DNA of 64,000 bases from positions 310,001 to 374,000 of the forward strand of contig NZ_FNJC01000001.1 in NCBI RefSeq assembly GCF_900104305.1, in the 5' to 3' direction. A program made the translations under genes and the position numbers. The notes beneath the pieces are model-generated. The model had not been told where the DNA came from. It worked only from the letters and a program-made list of their open reading frames with translations, and did no database searches. Shown here one piece after another: positions 35,683-45,753 of the stretch. Each line of letters begins with the position of its first letter. The stretch's first letter is position 1. The DNA is from Filomicrobium insigne. GTDB lineage: Bacteria; Pseudomonadota; Alphaproteobacteria; Rhizobiales; Hyphomicrobiaceae.

Positions 35683-36603
35683 ATGGTGCACCCCTGGGGG
35701 CTGATCATACCTCGCCCAACCGGCTCAATTCTGTGCGCCGTTGCGGCCGGACTTTTAGTGAGCGGATGCGCTCAGAACGGTGCAATGCCAGGGGCCGATT
35801 TACTGGGTGAGGCAACGGCCTTTACACGCCCTGCGCCCAAACCTGCGCAAGATGGGGTCGTCACTGAGAAGGAACTTGCGGAAGCTACGGGCTATTGGGG
35901 CGAGCGTTACGCCAAAGCTCCCACCGATCTGGAAGTCTCGTTAAATTATGCCAAGAACTTGAAGGCGATGGGCCGCAAGCAGCAAGCCCTCGCCGTGCTG
36001 CAACAATCAGGCATGTTCCACGCCGATAGCCGGGAACTCGCCGGTGAATATGGCCGGCTCGCGCTCGATCTTGGCCAGATGAACGTCGCCGAAAAATTGC
36101 TGGCCTTCGCCGATGATCCGGCAAAACCTGATTGGCGCGTTATTTCTGCCCGGGGTACGGTGCTGGCCAAACAGGGTAAGTATGCAGAATCAATACCCTA
36201 TTTCGATCGCGCTCTGACGCTCAAGCAGAATCACCCTTCACTGCTTAACAACCTTGCGCTTGCCCACGCTATGACAGGCGATGCGAATAAGGCCGAGGGG
36301 CTGTTGCGCCAAGCCGCCGATGCCGGTGCTAGCGAAGCCAAGATCCGGCAAAATCTCGCATTGGTCCTGGGCCTTCAGGGCAAATATCAAGAATCCACAC
36401 AGATCGCTTCCCGCGACATGCCAGCGGATACCGCAGCAGCCGACACGGCGTATTTACGCAAGCTTACGCAGCTAGCGCCTGTAGCCCCTTCCAAAGGTGG
36501 CGATGTGCAGGTTGCCAAGGTGCAATTCAAGGGAAGCGCTCTGCCCAACGATGCGCTATCAGGCTGGAACTCGCAGGTCGTCGCGGCGGACGCGCGCCAA
36601 TAG
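35683..36603 (+). CDS. tadD: TPR lipoprotein of the Tad pilus system (TadD-like)
   Basis: Outer-membrane lipoprotein of 306 residues. The lipobox LLVSGCAQ places the lipidated cysteine near residue 29. TPR repeats occupy about 60-240, for example APTDLEVSLNYAKNLKAMGRKQQALAVLQ and VISARGTVLAKQGKYAESIPYFDRALTL. TadD is thought to act as a pilotin or scaffold for the secretin. It converges on the end of the tad operon and shares its terminator. The glycine-rich C-terminal tail has no recognisable domain. Confidence 0.85.
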   Translation: MVHPWGLIIPRPTGSILCAVAAGLLVSGCAQNGAMPGADLLGEATAFTRPAPKPAQDGVVTEKELAEATGYWGERYAKAPTDLEVSLNYAKNLKAMGRKQQALAVLQQSGMFHADSRELAGEYGRLALDLGQMNVAEKLLAFADDPAKPDWRVISARGTVLAKQGKYAESIPYFDRALTLKQNHPSLLNNLALAHAMTGDANKAEGLLRQAADAGASEAKIRQNLALVLGLQGKYQESTQIASRDMPADTAAADTAYLRKLTQLAPVAPSKGGDVQVAKVQFKGSALPNDALSGWNSQVVAADARQ

Positions 36604-36656
36604 AAGTTTCTACGCTGAGCGTATTGCGCTTCAGAAACCGTATTTAACAATCCAAG

Positions 36657-36699
36657 CCGAAAGGTACCCGATGATTAGCAACGGGTGCCTTTCGGTTTT
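36657..36699. terminator. Shared terminator between tadD and tadC
   Basis: CCGAAAGGTACCCG (36657-36670) pairs with CGGGTGCCTTTCGG (36682-36695) through one G-U pair and is followed by TTTT, so it works well for the plus-strand tadD transcript. The same stem can end the minus-strand tad operon. Just after it, CGGTTTTCCTGT is duplicated in tandem (36693-36704 and 36705-36716). Confidence 0.88.
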
Positions 36700-36738
36700 C
36701 CTGTCGGTTTTCCTGTTTTTGCCTAGCGAAGGCCGAAC

Positions 36739-37716
36739 CTACTTCATTTCCATCAGCGTGATGCCCGCAGGGCCGAGAATGACGAGGAACAGAACCGGCA
36801 GGAAGAATACGATCATCGGCACCGTGAGTTTAGGTGGCAGAGACGCGGCCTTCTTCTCAGCGTCGGACATTCGCATATCGCGGTTTTCCTTCGCCATCAC
36901 ACGAAGCGCCTGCCCAACCGGTGTACCATAACGTTCAGCTTGGATGAGTGCGGTGCAAACGGCCTTCACACCGGGCAGCCCCGTGCGCTTACCGAGATTT
37001 TCGAAGGCCTGCCGACGTTCACCGAGATAGGACAATTCCGCGGTCGTGAGCGACAATTCCTCCGCCAACTCGAGCGACGTGGCTGAAACCTCGTTAGAAA
37101 CCTTCCCGAAGGCGGCTTCAATCGACATACCGGATTGAACGCAGATCAAAAGCATGTCTAGAGCATCGGGAAAGGCAAGCTTGATCGCCTGCTGACGCTT
37201 CTGAATCATGTTCTGAACGAAGAGGTTGGGCACGTAATAGCCGATGAATCCGATGGTCAGAGCAATGAAGAACTTGACCATTGGCGGATATGACAGCTTC
37301 ATCACAATGAAGATGTAAAACAGCGCGACCAGGAACAAAATGATCGGCATCGCGACGCGGAAGAACATGTAGGTCACCAGTGGTGCCTGTCCTCGTAGGC
37401 CCGCCATCTTCAATCTGGCGCGTAGCTCTTCGCTATCGAAATGCTTGCGTAAGTTGAGCTGGTCAACAATCTGTTGCATGTAAGTTTTCGGGGCCTGCCG
37501 ACGCATTGCGCCGCCCTGGCGGTCCTTGCCCAGGTCGGCAATGCGCTGCGCGCGCATTTTATCCCGTTCAACTGCCATCACCTTCATGCGCTGCGACGTG
37601 CGATCGCGTGACAAGATCGGCAATGTGAGTGTCAGGACCGTTGCAAAGGCTGAGATGGCCGCAAGCGCAGTCACGATAAACTGCGGGCGCGCTACGACAT
37701 CAATGAAATCCATCAT
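36739..37716 (-). CDS. tadC: Tad pilus inner-membrane platform protein TadC
   Basis: Type II secretion F-family protein of 325 residues. Membrane helices are at about 14-35, 118-140 and 295-318, with the T2SSF domain LLICVQSGMSIEAAFGKVSNE...SLTTAELSYLGERRQAFENLGKRTGLPGVKA between them. With TadB it forms the platform that couples the TadA motor to pilin assembly. It is the last gene of the minus-strand tad operon, 45 bases after tadB. Confidence 0.95.
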   Translation of the reverse strand: MMDFIDVVARPQFIVTALAAISAFATVLTLTLPILSRDRTSQRMKVMAVERDKMRAQRIADLGKDRQGGAMRRQAPKTYMQQIVDQLNLRKHFDSEELRARLKMAGLRGQAPLVTYMFFRVAMPIILFLVALFYIFIVMKLSYPPMVKFFIALTIGFIGYYVPNLFVQNMIQKRQQAIKLAFPDALDMLLICVQSGMSIEAAFGKVSNEVSATSLELAEELSLTTAELSYLGERRQAFENLGKRTGLPGVKAVCTALIQAERYGTPVGQALRVMAKENRDMRMSDAEKKAASLPPKLTVPMIVFFLPVLFLVILGPAGITLMEMK

Positions 37717-37761
37717 GGCGAAATCAAAGTCCTTTGTCGTTCGTAGTCCGCAGGGAAAACT

Positions 37762-38757
37762 CTAGTATTTGAAGTTGATCATCTTGCGCATGACGAGCAC
37801 GCCGCACGACATCCAGAGCAGGCCGATGATGATGAAGAAATTGCCTATCCTGGTGGTGAAAAGCGGTTGAATGTATTCGGGCGATGCGAGGTAGGTCATG
37901 ATCATGACACCGGGCGGCAGACACGCAAGAACCGCAGCCGATGTCGTTGCCTCTGCCGATAGCGCCTTGACCTTCATTTTCATGCGGATGCGATCTCGCA
38001 GAACGCCCGACAGATTCCCTAGCGCTTCGGACAAGTTTCCGCCCGCCTGTTGCTGAATGCCGATAACGATCGTCAAGAAGCGAACTTCAGGGAGAGGCAT
38101 GCGCTCCGCCAAACGCTCCAGGGCGTCAATTAGCGTGACACCGATACGTTGCTGCTCGACGACTTCACGAAACTCACCTGCGATTGGTTCGGGGCTCTCG
38201 CGCGCGATGATCTGAAGGCACTCGTTGAGTGGCAGACCGGACTTCATACCGCGTACAACCACATCAAGGGAGTTGGCCAATTCCGTAAGGAACTTCTGCT
38301 GACGCCGGCTTGTCATTTTGGAGACAAACCAGCGCGGGATGCCGAACAATCCGACAAACCCTGCAACTAAGGCAACGATCTGCATCAATAGGGTCATGCG
38401 GAATGACAAGATCACCGCAAGCGCACAAACCAAGCCAACGACGGCGCTTGTGATCCAATACGTCTGCGGGGTTATGTCGAGACCGGCCCGCTGCAAGCGC
38501 AGGCGGAGAGAGATCTTCTCTTTTTTCTTCTGGCGTTCGTCTAACTCCTTGAGCGTTTCGGCCACCTGTTTACGCCGGTTGGCCGCCTGCTCAGCTGCGT
38601 TGCGCACCCCAATCCTGTTGACATGGCCTTCCGCAACGGTCGCGAAACGTTTTTCCGTCTTACGGTCGCCGGCAAACATCGGATAGAGAAAGACGAACAT
38701 CAACGCGGCGACGGCCACGCCACCGATCAGAGGAATTGCGAGATCCGGACTAGGCAT
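37762..38757 (-). CDS. tadB: Tad pilus inner-membrane platform protein TadB
   Basis: Type II secretion F-family protein of about 331 residues. The F domain ELANSLDVVVRGMKSGLPLNECLQIIARE...RIGVTLIDALERLAERMPLPEVRFLTIVIGIQQQAGGNLSEALGNLS is complete, flanked by helices at about 8-28, 110-150 and 290-325. I take the ATG at 38757, which overlaps the tadA stop by 8 bases and has GGGAGA seven bases upstream. The partner is TadC. Confidence 0.95.
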   Translation of the reverse strand: MPSPDLAIPLIGGVAVAALMFVFLYPMFAGDRKTEKRFATVAEGHVNRIGVRNAAEQAANRRKQVAETLKELDERQKKKEKISLRLRLQRAGLDITPQTYWITSAVVGLVCALAVILSFRMTLLMQIVALVAGFVGLFGIPRWFVSKMTSRRQQKFLTELANSLDVVVRGMKSGLPLNECLQIIARESPEPIAGEFREVVEQQRIGVTLIDALERLAERMPLPEVRFLTIVIGIQQQAGGNLSEALGNLSGVLRDRIRMKMKVKALSAEATTSAAVLACLPPGVMIMTYLASPEYIQPLFTTRIGNFFIIIGLLWMSCGVLVMRKMINFKY

Positions 38758-40243
38758 GAGCGTCTCCCATAGGAGCCCCATGCTCATCCTTGACCTCGGA
38801 ATTGGCTAGAGCTTCTGCGAGGCGATGGTGCTCTCCATAGTATTCCGCGCGCTCCCAGAAGCGCGGGCGGGAAATACCCGTCGATCTGTGACGACCTGTG
38901 ATTTTGCCGTTGGCGTCTTCACCCAGCACATCGTAGACGATGAGGTTTTGTAGTGTGACAACCTCGCCTTCCATGCCGAGTACCTCGGTAATATGGGTCA
39001 CCTTGCGCGAACCATCGCGTTGGCGTGAGGCTTGGATGATGATATCGATCGAACCGGTGATCATCTCACGGATCGTATGAATCGGCAGCGCAAAGCCACC
39101 CATCATGATCATGGACTCCAGTCGGGAAATCGCCTCGCGCGGCGAGTTGGAGTGGAGGGTTCCCATAGAACCGTCGTGGCCGGTGTTCATCGCCTGCAGC
39201 AAATCGAACGCTTCGGGGCCGCGCACCTCGCCGACGATGATGCGCTCGGGGCGCATGCGCAGGCAGTTTTTCACGAGATCGCGCATGGTGATTTCACCCT
39301 CGCCCTCAAGGTTGGGCGGGCGCGTTTCGAGACGTACCGTGTGTGGCTGCTGGAGCTGAAGCTCTGCTGAATCTTCGCACGTAATGATGCGTTCGTCGTG
39401 ATCGATGGAACCGGTTAGACAATTCAGCAACGTCGTTTTACCGGAGCCCGTGCCGCCTGAAATGAGGATGTTGCAGCGAACCCGGCCGATGATTTCCAAA
39501 ATGGTTTTCGCGTCAGGAGAGATCGAACCGTATTGAACAAGCTGCTCAAGCCGCAAACGATCCTTCTTGAATTTACGAATGGTGAGTGCCGGGCCATCGA
39601 TCGCCAGCGGTGGCACAATAACGTTGACGCGTGAGCCATCCGGCAGACGCGCGTCGCAGATCGGACTCGACTCATCGACGCGACGTCCGACCTGGCTGAC
39701 GATGCGTTGACAGATGTTCATCAACTGCAAATTGTCCGCGAAGCGAACGTTGGTCATCTTCACCTTGCCGGCGACTTCGATATACGTCGTCGACGCGCCA
39801 TTGACCATGATGTCGGCGATATCATCGCGCGCCAGGAGCGGTTCCAATGGGCCGTAACCCAGCACGTCGTTGCAGATGTCTTCGAGCAATTCCTCCTGCT
39901 CGGCGATCGACATCACGACGTTTTTGATCTGGATGATCTCGGCAACGATATCGCGGATTTCTTCTCGTGCTGCGGCTCCATCAAGCTTGGCGAGCTGGGT
40001 CAAGTCGATGGTATCGATCAGCGCGTTGAAGACCGTGGTCTTGACATCGTAGTACTCGTCGGAATGCCGGCGCTGCTTCGTTTCCATATCGACGGCTGGT
40101 GCGGCGGGCTTTGGCGCAGGTGCCACCTTTGCAGTTTGGGAAGGCGCCGCCTGGCGCGCTGGTGCATGCGGCACGGGCGACGCCGGTTGCGGCGCGATCT
40201 TGCGCTGCGTACTTGGCGTATCATGGTTCCGCTTGCCGAACAT
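38750..40243 (-). CDS. cpaF: Tad pilus assembly ATPase TadA/CpaF
   Basis: Cytoplasmic secretion ATPase of about 497 residues that drives pilus assembly. The N-terminal 70 residues are proline- and alanine-rich and probably disordered. Walker A is [14 protein letters not shown] near 275-288, the Asp box and [34 protein letters not shown] form Walker B and the His box. The ATG at 40243 (MFGKRN) has AAGGAGAA upstream and is preferred over the longer frame. It overlaps tadB. Confidence 0.96.
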   Translation of the reverse strand: MFGKRNHDTPSTQRKIAPQPASPVPHAPARQAAPSQTAKVAPAPKPAAPAVDMETKQRRHSDEYYDVKTTVFNALIDTIDLTQLAKLDGAAAREEIRDIVAEIIQIKNVVMSIAEQEELLEDICNDVLGYGPLEPLLARDDIADIMVNGASTTYIEVAGKVKMTNVRFADNLQLMNICQRIVSQVGRRVDESSPICDARLPDGSRVNVIVPPLAIDGPALTIRKFKKDRLRLEQLVQYGSISPDAKTILEIIGRVRCNILISGGTGSGKTTLLNCLTGSIDHDERIITCEDSAELQLQQPHTVRLETRPPNLEGEGEITMRDLVKNCLRMRPERIIVGEVRGPEAFDLLQAMNTGHDGSMGTLHSNSPREAISRLESMIMMGGFALPIHTIREMITGSIDIIIQASRQRDGSRKVTHITEVLGMEGEVVTLQNLIVYDVLGEDANGKITGRHRSTGISRPRFWERAEYYGEHHRLAEALANSEVKDEHGAPMGDAHA

Positions 40244-40283
40244 AACCGGTCGTTCTCCTTGGGATTCACGTGGCACTCAGGTC

Positions 40284-41591
40284 TCAGCGACCGAGCTTGA
40301 GCTTTTCCAACAGTGGGGCGAAAGGCGATTTGCGCTCGTGACGCACTTCCTGCCGGTGGGCGAGCCGCATGGCCAAATCGCGAAAGTTCTGCACGGACTT
40401 TGCCTTTGCGTTCATTTCCTCGATCATCTGACCGTTGTTCGCTGCTTGACCGAAAGTCTCGGTATCGAACTCGATTTCAGCCGTCGCGACGAGCTCCAAG
40501 GCCTGTTCGAAGTCACGCGTAGAAATCTCAGGACGCTTTGGCATCTTCGTCATATTGAGGACAAGCTGCGGCGGGCTGTCGTGACGGCGTTCGGCACGGA
40601 GCAGTTCAACGATGTTTTTAGCGTTGCGTAGATTGGCAAGGTCGGGCGAAGCGGTGATGACGACCTCGTCGGCCTGCAACAACAGACGTTTGCTCCAATC
40701 TGTCCAAGTGTGCGGTATGTCGATGGCGACGTAAGGAACGTTTTGGCGAACAACGTCGACGACCTGATCGCAGGCCTCCGCGTTCAGATTAAAATCGCGA
40801 TCAAGAACCGCTGGTGCTGAGAAAATCGAAAGATGCTCGGAGCATTTCGTCAGCAGGCGATCGAGCAAAACCTCATCGAGACGTTCCGGCGTCACCAACG
40901 CATCGGCCACACCTTGCATAGGGTCCTGGTTGAAATCCAGGCCGGTGGTGCCGAACGGCAAATCCATGTCTGTGATGATGACGCTCGACTGCAGCGCTTC
41001 AGACAATGCCCACGCTGTGTTATGGCAAACGGTCGAAGATCCGACGCCGCCTTTGGCCCCAATGAACGCGTAGACGTGGCCGACGGGATCGGAGTCAGGA
41101 TCATTGTAGAGATTAGAGATGCTCTCCATCACCTGTAGCGCCCCTATGGGGGCTAGCAGGTACTCGCTGACCCCGCGTTTGAGGAGTTCGCGGTACAGTA
41201 TGACGTCGTTAAGCTGACCAACGATGATGACTTTTGTTCCGGCGTCACAACTATCGGCAAGATGATCGAGTTCGGCCAATAGCTGGGCGCCCTCCGCGCC
41301 CGACTCTATGATGATCAGGTTCGGGGTCGGGTTTTCCTCGAAGTGCGCAATGGCGGCGGGAATACCACCCATGTTGATCGATACGTGCGCCTTCGACAGG
41401 CGACGATCTTCTGCTGCGGTCTGGAGCGTCTCGGCAACCAACGCGCTCTCGCAGAATGCCTGGATCGAAATGCGTGGAATGGGACGCGCGCGATCCGCGA
41501 GCAGATCACGAGCGCGGTCCGCTGCATCCAACACTTCGTCGATATCCAGAGAAACGTGCGGTTGTTGCAGAGAATGGGCCTGGTTCGACAT
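40284..41591 (-). CDS. cpaE: Tad pilus localisation ATPase CpaE/TadZ
   Basis: MinD/ParA-like protein of 435 residues. The N-terminal receiver-like domain (about 40-165) lacks a clear phosphorylation site. The ATPase domain has the deviant Walker A GAKGGVGSSTVCHNTAW near 177-193 and VAIDIPHTWTDW as switch region. TadZ proteins place the pilus machine at the cell pole. It is 12 bases after cpaD and 40 before cpaF. Confidence 0.94.
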   Translation of the reverse strand: MSNQAHSLQQPHVSLDIDEVLDAADRARDLLADRARPIPRISIQAFCESALVAETLQTAAEDRRLSKAHVSINMGGIPAAIAHFEENPTPNLIIIESGAEGAQLLAELDHLADSCDAGTKVIIVGQLNDVILYRELLKRGVSEYLLAPIGALQVMESISNLYNDPDSDPVGHVYAFIGAKGGVGSSTVCHNTAWALSEALQSSVIITDMDLPFGTTGLDFNQDPMQGVADALVTPERLDEVLLDRLLTKCSEHLSIFSAPAVLDRDFNLNAEACDQVVDVVRQNVPYVAIDIPHTWTDWSKRLLLQADEVVITASPDLANLRNAKNIVELLRAERRHDSPPQLVLNMTKMPKRPEISTRDFEQALELVATAEIEFDTETFGQAANNGQMIEEMNAKAKSVQNFRDLAMRLAHRQEVRHERKSPFAPLLEKLKLGR

Positions 41592-41603
41592 AAACGTTAC
41601 GCC

Positions 41604-42326
41604 TCAGTTGTCACCCGTGGTGGAGATTTTTTCGTCTTCCGACTTCTTCGCGGCTGTCGTGTCGCCCTTGACGTATTTGGCCCACGTTGTATCGCGGCGT
41701 TCGGAAGAACGCGGTGTCATATTCCGCGGCCCCAGAAGGTCGGCTGGGTTAGCGACCTGGACAGCGAAATTGCGTTGGGTGGCGCAGCCAAAGTTTGGAT
41801 ACGGCAGGTTGGCGGGTTCGCGAGCCAGGTTCGTCGTCCAATCTCCGCATTCCGGTGCGTGTGCGACATACTGAAGATATGACAAGCGGATCGGCGGATC
41901 GCCCCTGCCCTCAACGTGGATCGCCTCGACCGAAATATCGCTGTCGGGGATCCCTTCCCGCGTAAGAATGTAGCGAATTTCCTGAACCGCATTCATAACG
42001 GCCACCTCGTTGGGTGCTCCACTCGGAGCATTTATGACGAGGCGGCTGTTACCGGCATCCGTAGCGCGAAAATGCGCATAGAAGTTCAGGACGCGCGCCC
42101 GCTGTGTTGGCGACAGGCCAGACGAGCCGCGTGGAACGCGGATGCTCATGCTCGTTGGTTCCTGCGACACCATAATTGGATGACGTTGTGCGGAATCGAT
42201 CATTGCCCACCCGGCGATACGCGTGCCGGGATCGCTCGGCCGGCACCCGGCGAGCGCCAGCGTCGCCATCGCTGCGACCAACGCCACGCCGGCACCGCGG
42301 GGCATCGTGTATTTGAAAGACGTCAT
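41604..42326 (-). CDS. cpaD: Tad pilus lipoprotein CpaD
   Basis: Outer-membrane lipoprotein of about 240 residues. From ATG 42326, preceded by AGGAGAA, the signal ends in a lipobox LALAGCRPSD with the lipidated cysteine near residue 27. The family segment NFGCATQRNFAVQVANPADLLGPR is near 185-210. CpaD helps the CpaC secretin assemble or stay stable. It overlaps no gene; its start lies 22 bases after the cpaC stop. Confidence 0.92.
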   Translation of the reverse strand: MTSFKYTMPRGAGVALVAAMATLALAGCRPSDPGTRIAGWAMIDSAQRHPIMVSQEPTSMSIRVPRGSSGLSPTQRARVLNFYAHFRATDAGNSRLVINAPSGAPNEVAVMNAVQEIRYILTREGIPDSDISVEAIHVEGRGDPPIRLSYLQYVAHAPECGDWTTNLAREPANLPYPNFGCATQRNFAVQVANPADLLGPRNMTPRSSERRDTTWAKYVKGDTTAAKKSEDEKISTTGDN

Positions 42327-42348
42327 TGTCGTTCTCCTCGCGTGCCCA

Positions 42349-43983
42349 CTATTCAACGATGAACCCGTAATCGCCCTTCAGTCCGCCATACGGGATCTCG
42401 GGGCCGCGGCCGTAGATACGGTTTACATGTCCAAGGAAGTTGGCCCGACGATCCGTTGCGTCGCCTAGGCCGTCCAGCGGACGCGCCAAGTCCTTCCGTG
42501 CGGTCGGACGCACCATGTAGGGCGTAACGATGACGACGAGCTCGGTTTCTTCCTTGATGAAATCGCGGCTGCGGAACAGCGTGCCGAGGACCGGCACATC
42601 CTTGAGACCGGGAAAGCCATCAATATTCTGACGGGTACTCTCCGATAACAGGCCGGCCAGTGCCAACGACCCACCCGACGGCAACTCCACCGTCGAATTC
42701 GCTTGGCGCTTCTGCAAGGCTGGGATTTGAAGCCCAGAGATTACCACAGCCCCTTGGTTGCTCAGCTCCGAAACTTCGGTTTCAATCTTGAGGCTGATGC
42801 GGCCTTCCGACAGAACCGTTGGAGTAAAGGAGACACCAACACCAAATTCCTTGAAGACGACGCTGGTCTGGCCCTGGCTATCAACGACCGGGATCGGAAA
42901 TTCGCCGCCCGCCAGAAACTTCGCTGGCTCGCCGGAGATCGCGGTCAGGTTCGGCTCCGCCAATGTGCGGACCAGCCCGTTGCGTTCGAGAGCCCGCAAA
43001 GCGTGTGTGATGCGGTTACCACCAGCCGACCAGCCACCTGATACGCCATTGTTGGTGTAAGCACCGTTGATGGGACCGTTGGTAGCGTAATTACACAGCG
43101 CACCGACACCGCACGCCACATCCGGCTTACTCGGGTCCCCTTCAGTTGAGAACCCGGGAATTGGCAACCCACCAAGACCCGCAGCCACCGTCAACGGCAG
43201 CATATTTTCAGTGAGAATGTTGGTCGAAAAATTTCCGGAGTTGATCGCAGCACCGATGTTGATACCGAACTGCTTCAGCATCGAGCGCTGCACTTCCGCC
43301 ACAACGACGCGCAGCATCACTTGTTCTTCGCCCTCGACCTGGAGAAGGTTGATTACACCACTCTTTTCGTCGTTCTTCTGCACAAACGTCTGCGTCGTGC
43401 CCTCTACCTTCGACATCGTCGTCGTGTCGAACTGAGCCGTTACGAACTGCCTGGCGATATCGGCGGCACGTGATGCATCGGTGGGAGCCCGGACGTGCCC
43501 CGTGAGAATTACCGTCTGATTGATCATTTCCACTTTGATCGCCGAACCTGGGATCAAGCGGTTGAGCATGTCTTCAAGGCCAGCGGTTTCGCGCTCGACG
43601 AAGAGTTCCAGCGTGGCGAATTGCTCGCCGTTTGCATCAAAGAAAAATGCGTTGGACTCACCAATACGCCGTGCCAGCAAGAAGACGCGGTTGCTTGAAA
43701 GGACAACGGCGTCGACGGCCTGGGGGTTGGACACGAGTACGTCGCGAACGTCCCGGGGAAATTCAACGAGCACCGACTTGCCGAGACCAAGCCGAATATT
43801 GCGTCTTACAGGCCCCACGTCGGTATCAGAAATACTAATGACGGAGCTGTGCGCAAAACCTCCGTTCGCGTAGTCACCATTCGCTTGCACATCACCGATG
43901 GCTCCAACGACGAAGCAGGCGGCAACAAGTGCCACCAACACCGTCAGAGCTGAGCTCAAATTTTCTTTCAGCGTTACTTGCAT
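42349..43983 (-). CDS. cpaC: Tad pilus outer-membrane secretin CpaC/RcpA
   Basis: Secretin of 544 residues through which the pilus leaves the cell. It has an N-terminal helix signal (about 10-34), a pilus-assembly N-domain near 60-150 with LGLGKSVLVEFPRDVRDVLVSNPQAVDAVVLS, a BON-type domain near 150-220, and the secretin domain with VMLRVVVAEVQRSMLKQFGIN near 235 and SELSNQGAV...LPSGGSLALAGLL. All parts are present and intact. Confidence 0.95.
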   Translation of the reverse strand: MQVTLKENLSSALTVLVALVAACFVVGAIGDVQANGDYANGGFAHSSVISISDTDVGPVRRNIRLGLGKSVLVEFPRDVRDVLVSNPQAVDAVVLSSNRVFLLARRIGESNAFFFDANGEQFATLELFVERETAGLEDMLNRLIPGSAIKVEMINQTVILTGHVRAPTDASRAADIARQFVTAQFDTTTMSKVEGTTQTFVQKNDEKSGVINLLQVEGEEQVMLRVVVAEVQRSMLKQFGINIGAAINSGNFSTNILTENMLPLTVAAGLGGLPIPGFSTEGDPSKPDVACGVGALCNYATNGPINGAYTNNGVSGGWSAGGNRITHALRALERNGLVRTLAEPNLTAISGEPAKFLAGGEFPIPVVDSQGQTSVVFKEFGVGVSFTPTVLSEGRISLKIETEVSELSNQGAVVISGLQIPALQKRQANSTVELPSGGSLALAGLLSESTRQNIDGFPGLKDVPVLGTLFRSRDFIKEETELVVIVTPYMVRPTARKDLARPLDGLGDATDRRANFLGHVNRIYGRGPEIPYGGLKGDYGFIVE

Positions 43984-44023
43984 ATTCTCTCAAGGCCTTT
44001 TCACGAGCTCCCCGGTGGGGTGA

Positions 44024-44827
44024 CTAGTTGACGCCATACGCACGTGACTTCACTCCGTAACGCAGCACTTGAACTGAGTTGGAACGGTCGCGATTGAGGG
44101 CATTGCCCGTCAAATTTTGACCTTCCGAATTGAGATCCGCGATTGATCGCAAGGAGAGCGTGATTTCGCCCATCGAGTTGGCGAGAGCCAAAAGCTCGGC
44201 TTGCCTGGGCGTTAGCTCCAGAGTCGCAGTCGTATTGTTGCTTGCTTCCGCCGTCTTCTTGCCGGGGACCTGCTCAAGCTGCTGGCCGATTGCCAGGACG
44301 CGGACATTGCGGAAGAGGGTGTCACTGACGTGCTCATCCGTGTTGGTACGCCCACGAACGCGCCGGATGAGGATCACGTCGACATGATCGTTAGGCAGAA
44401 TCAGTCCGCCCACCGCCGTCTTCTGCTGAATGCTGGTGGAGACCGCGCGCATGCCCGCTGGCAGGATCGCTGCCAACACACCGCCCTCGCCGACTTTGAT
44501 CAATTTCTTCGCGGTGATCGGCTCACCGGCAATGATCGGCATGCGGGCGACGGATCCGGAGAATTCGCTCTTCGCCTGTTTGTTGCTAATTGTGATGAGG
44601 CCTTCACGAACTCCGTCGGCGGGCCAGGCTTGCCACTCGAAGCTCTGCTCGTTCACGATGTCGCCGAGACGTATATCATTGCGCGCGACGAGCACCTGGG
44701 TGGTGTTGATCGCGACTTCCTTGGTCCTGGTCTCCGGCTCACGATTGACGATTCCGCGCATCATCATAAAGGCGGTAAGGCCGGCAACACCCGCAATCGC
44801 AATACCAATAATCTGAGCCTTCTTCAT
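44024..44827 (-). CDS. cpaB: Tad pilus assembly protein CpaB/RcpC
   Basis: Periplasmic, membrane-anchored protein of about 267 residues with an N-terminal helix (about 5-24) and a SAF-like domain (VLVARNDIRLGDIVNEQSFEWQAWP near 45-70) thought to bind peptidoglycan or glycan near the secretin. The RcpC segment LLALANSMGEITLSLRS is near the C-terminus. ATG 44827 (MKKAQI) follows GAGAGGA; the frame upstream is not needed. A 155-base gap separates it from cpaA. Confidence 0.94.
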   Translation of the reverse strand: MKKAQIIGIAIAGVAGLTAFMMMRGIVNREPETRTKEVAINTTQVLVARNDIRLGDIVNEQSFEWQAWPADGVREGLITISNKQAKSEFSGSVARMPIIAGEPITAKKLIKVGEGGVLAAILPAGMRAVSTSIQQKTAVGGLILPNDHVDVILIRRVRGRTNTDEHVSDTLFRNVRVLAIGQQLEQVPGKKTAEASNNTTATLELTPRQAELLALANSMGEITLSLRSIADLNSEGQNLTGNALNRDRSNSVQVLRYGVKSRAYGVN

Positions 44828-44982
44828 TGCGCAGTGGATCCTCTCGGCCGACGAGCTTGAGCTCGATTCAAGGCCGACTTTGCGCCACAAACGTCAATGG
44901 AGGATTAAGCGTCGCTCTATTTCGAAGCGATCGGCATCAGCTCACCGGCCAGGGCTATGTGTCTGTAAACGCCGGGTTAACG

Positions 44983-45492
44983 TCAGGCGAGGATCAATGC
45001 ATAGAGCTTGGTCGAGGGGAACGCGATAAGCGTCGCCGCAGAGATGGCTATGCCGTAAGGAATGCCGCAATCGCGCTGGTGCAAGCGTGTTGCCCATACA
45101 GGAACAAGCGGAGGGAAAAGCATTTCCGGGATGCGGCGATAGAGAAGTATTGCAACGGCAAGTACGCCACCAAGGATTGTAATGTAAGCGAAGTATGGCA
45201 CTATTTGACCGATGCCCAACCACAGCGCCCCGGCTGCCATCAGCTTTGCGTCGCCCCCGCCAAAGGTGCCCGTGGCGAACAGTATGATGCCCAGAACGAG
45301 AACGGCGAAGCCAGCCGCCAGATGCATCAATGTCTCTTCCAGACTCAAGCCCGCAATCGGAGCGATAACCAGAAAGAGGGCAAACAGGACCAATGAAATA
45401 CGGTTTGGGATGGTCATCGTGAACAGGTCGCTCAACGCTGCCAGAATCATGGCCGCGGGGAAAGCGAGCAACATCAGGTACGCGATGGACAC
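44983..45492 (-). CDS. cpaA: Prepilin peptidase CpaA/TadV
   Basis: Membrane aspartyl protease of 169 residues that removes the leader of Flp pilins and TadE-like pseudopilins. The first catalytic aspartate is in ALSDLFTMTIPNRIS (about 22), the second in TFGGGDAKLMAAGALW (about 78). Five to six helices span the sequence. The N-terminal methylation domain of larger PilD enzymes is absent, as is usual for this group. Confidence 0.94.
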   Translation of the reverse strand: MSIAYLMLLAFPAAMILAALSDLFTMTIPNRISLVLFALFLVIAPIAGLSLEETLMHLAAGFAVLVLGIILFATGTFGGGDAKLMAAGALWLGIGQIVPYFAYITILGGVLAVAILLYRRIPEMLFPPLVPVWATRLHQRDCGIPYGIAISAATLIAFPSTKLYALILA

Positions 45493-45550
45493 CTCAATCT
45501 ACTCCGTGAAAATCTATGCTCAACACGTCGCCATCGACGTTGGAAACCGG

Positions 45551-45721
45551 TTAGCCAGGAAATGCGGCAATGACTGTTCCGTACATGTCTGCAAGGAGTT
45601 GACGAAGCGGCGACATAGCACTGGCGACTCCGACTGCAATAATCCCGGCAATCAAACCATATTCGAGGGCCGTAGCGCCTTCGGTCGATCTGCAGAACTG
45701 CTTTAGGCACTTCAATATCAT
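45551..45721 (-). CDS. Flp-type pilin, downstream copy
   Basis: Small pilin of 56 residues. After a short basic leader the Flp motif reads TEGATALEYGLIAGIIAVG: cleavage follows the glycine, with glutamate at +4/+5 and tyrosine next, then one hydrophobic helix. The leader holds two cysteines (MILKCLKQFC), unusual for the family. It lies between a strong hairpin and cpaA, so it may be expressed at a lower level than the upstream copy and act as a minor pilin. Confidence 0.85.
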   Translation of the reverse strand: MILKCLKQFCRSTEGATALEYGLIAGIIAVGVASAMSPLRQLLADMYGTVIAAFPG

Positions 45722-45753
45722 GCTGTGTCCTATTCATCGATCTGTAGATCACC

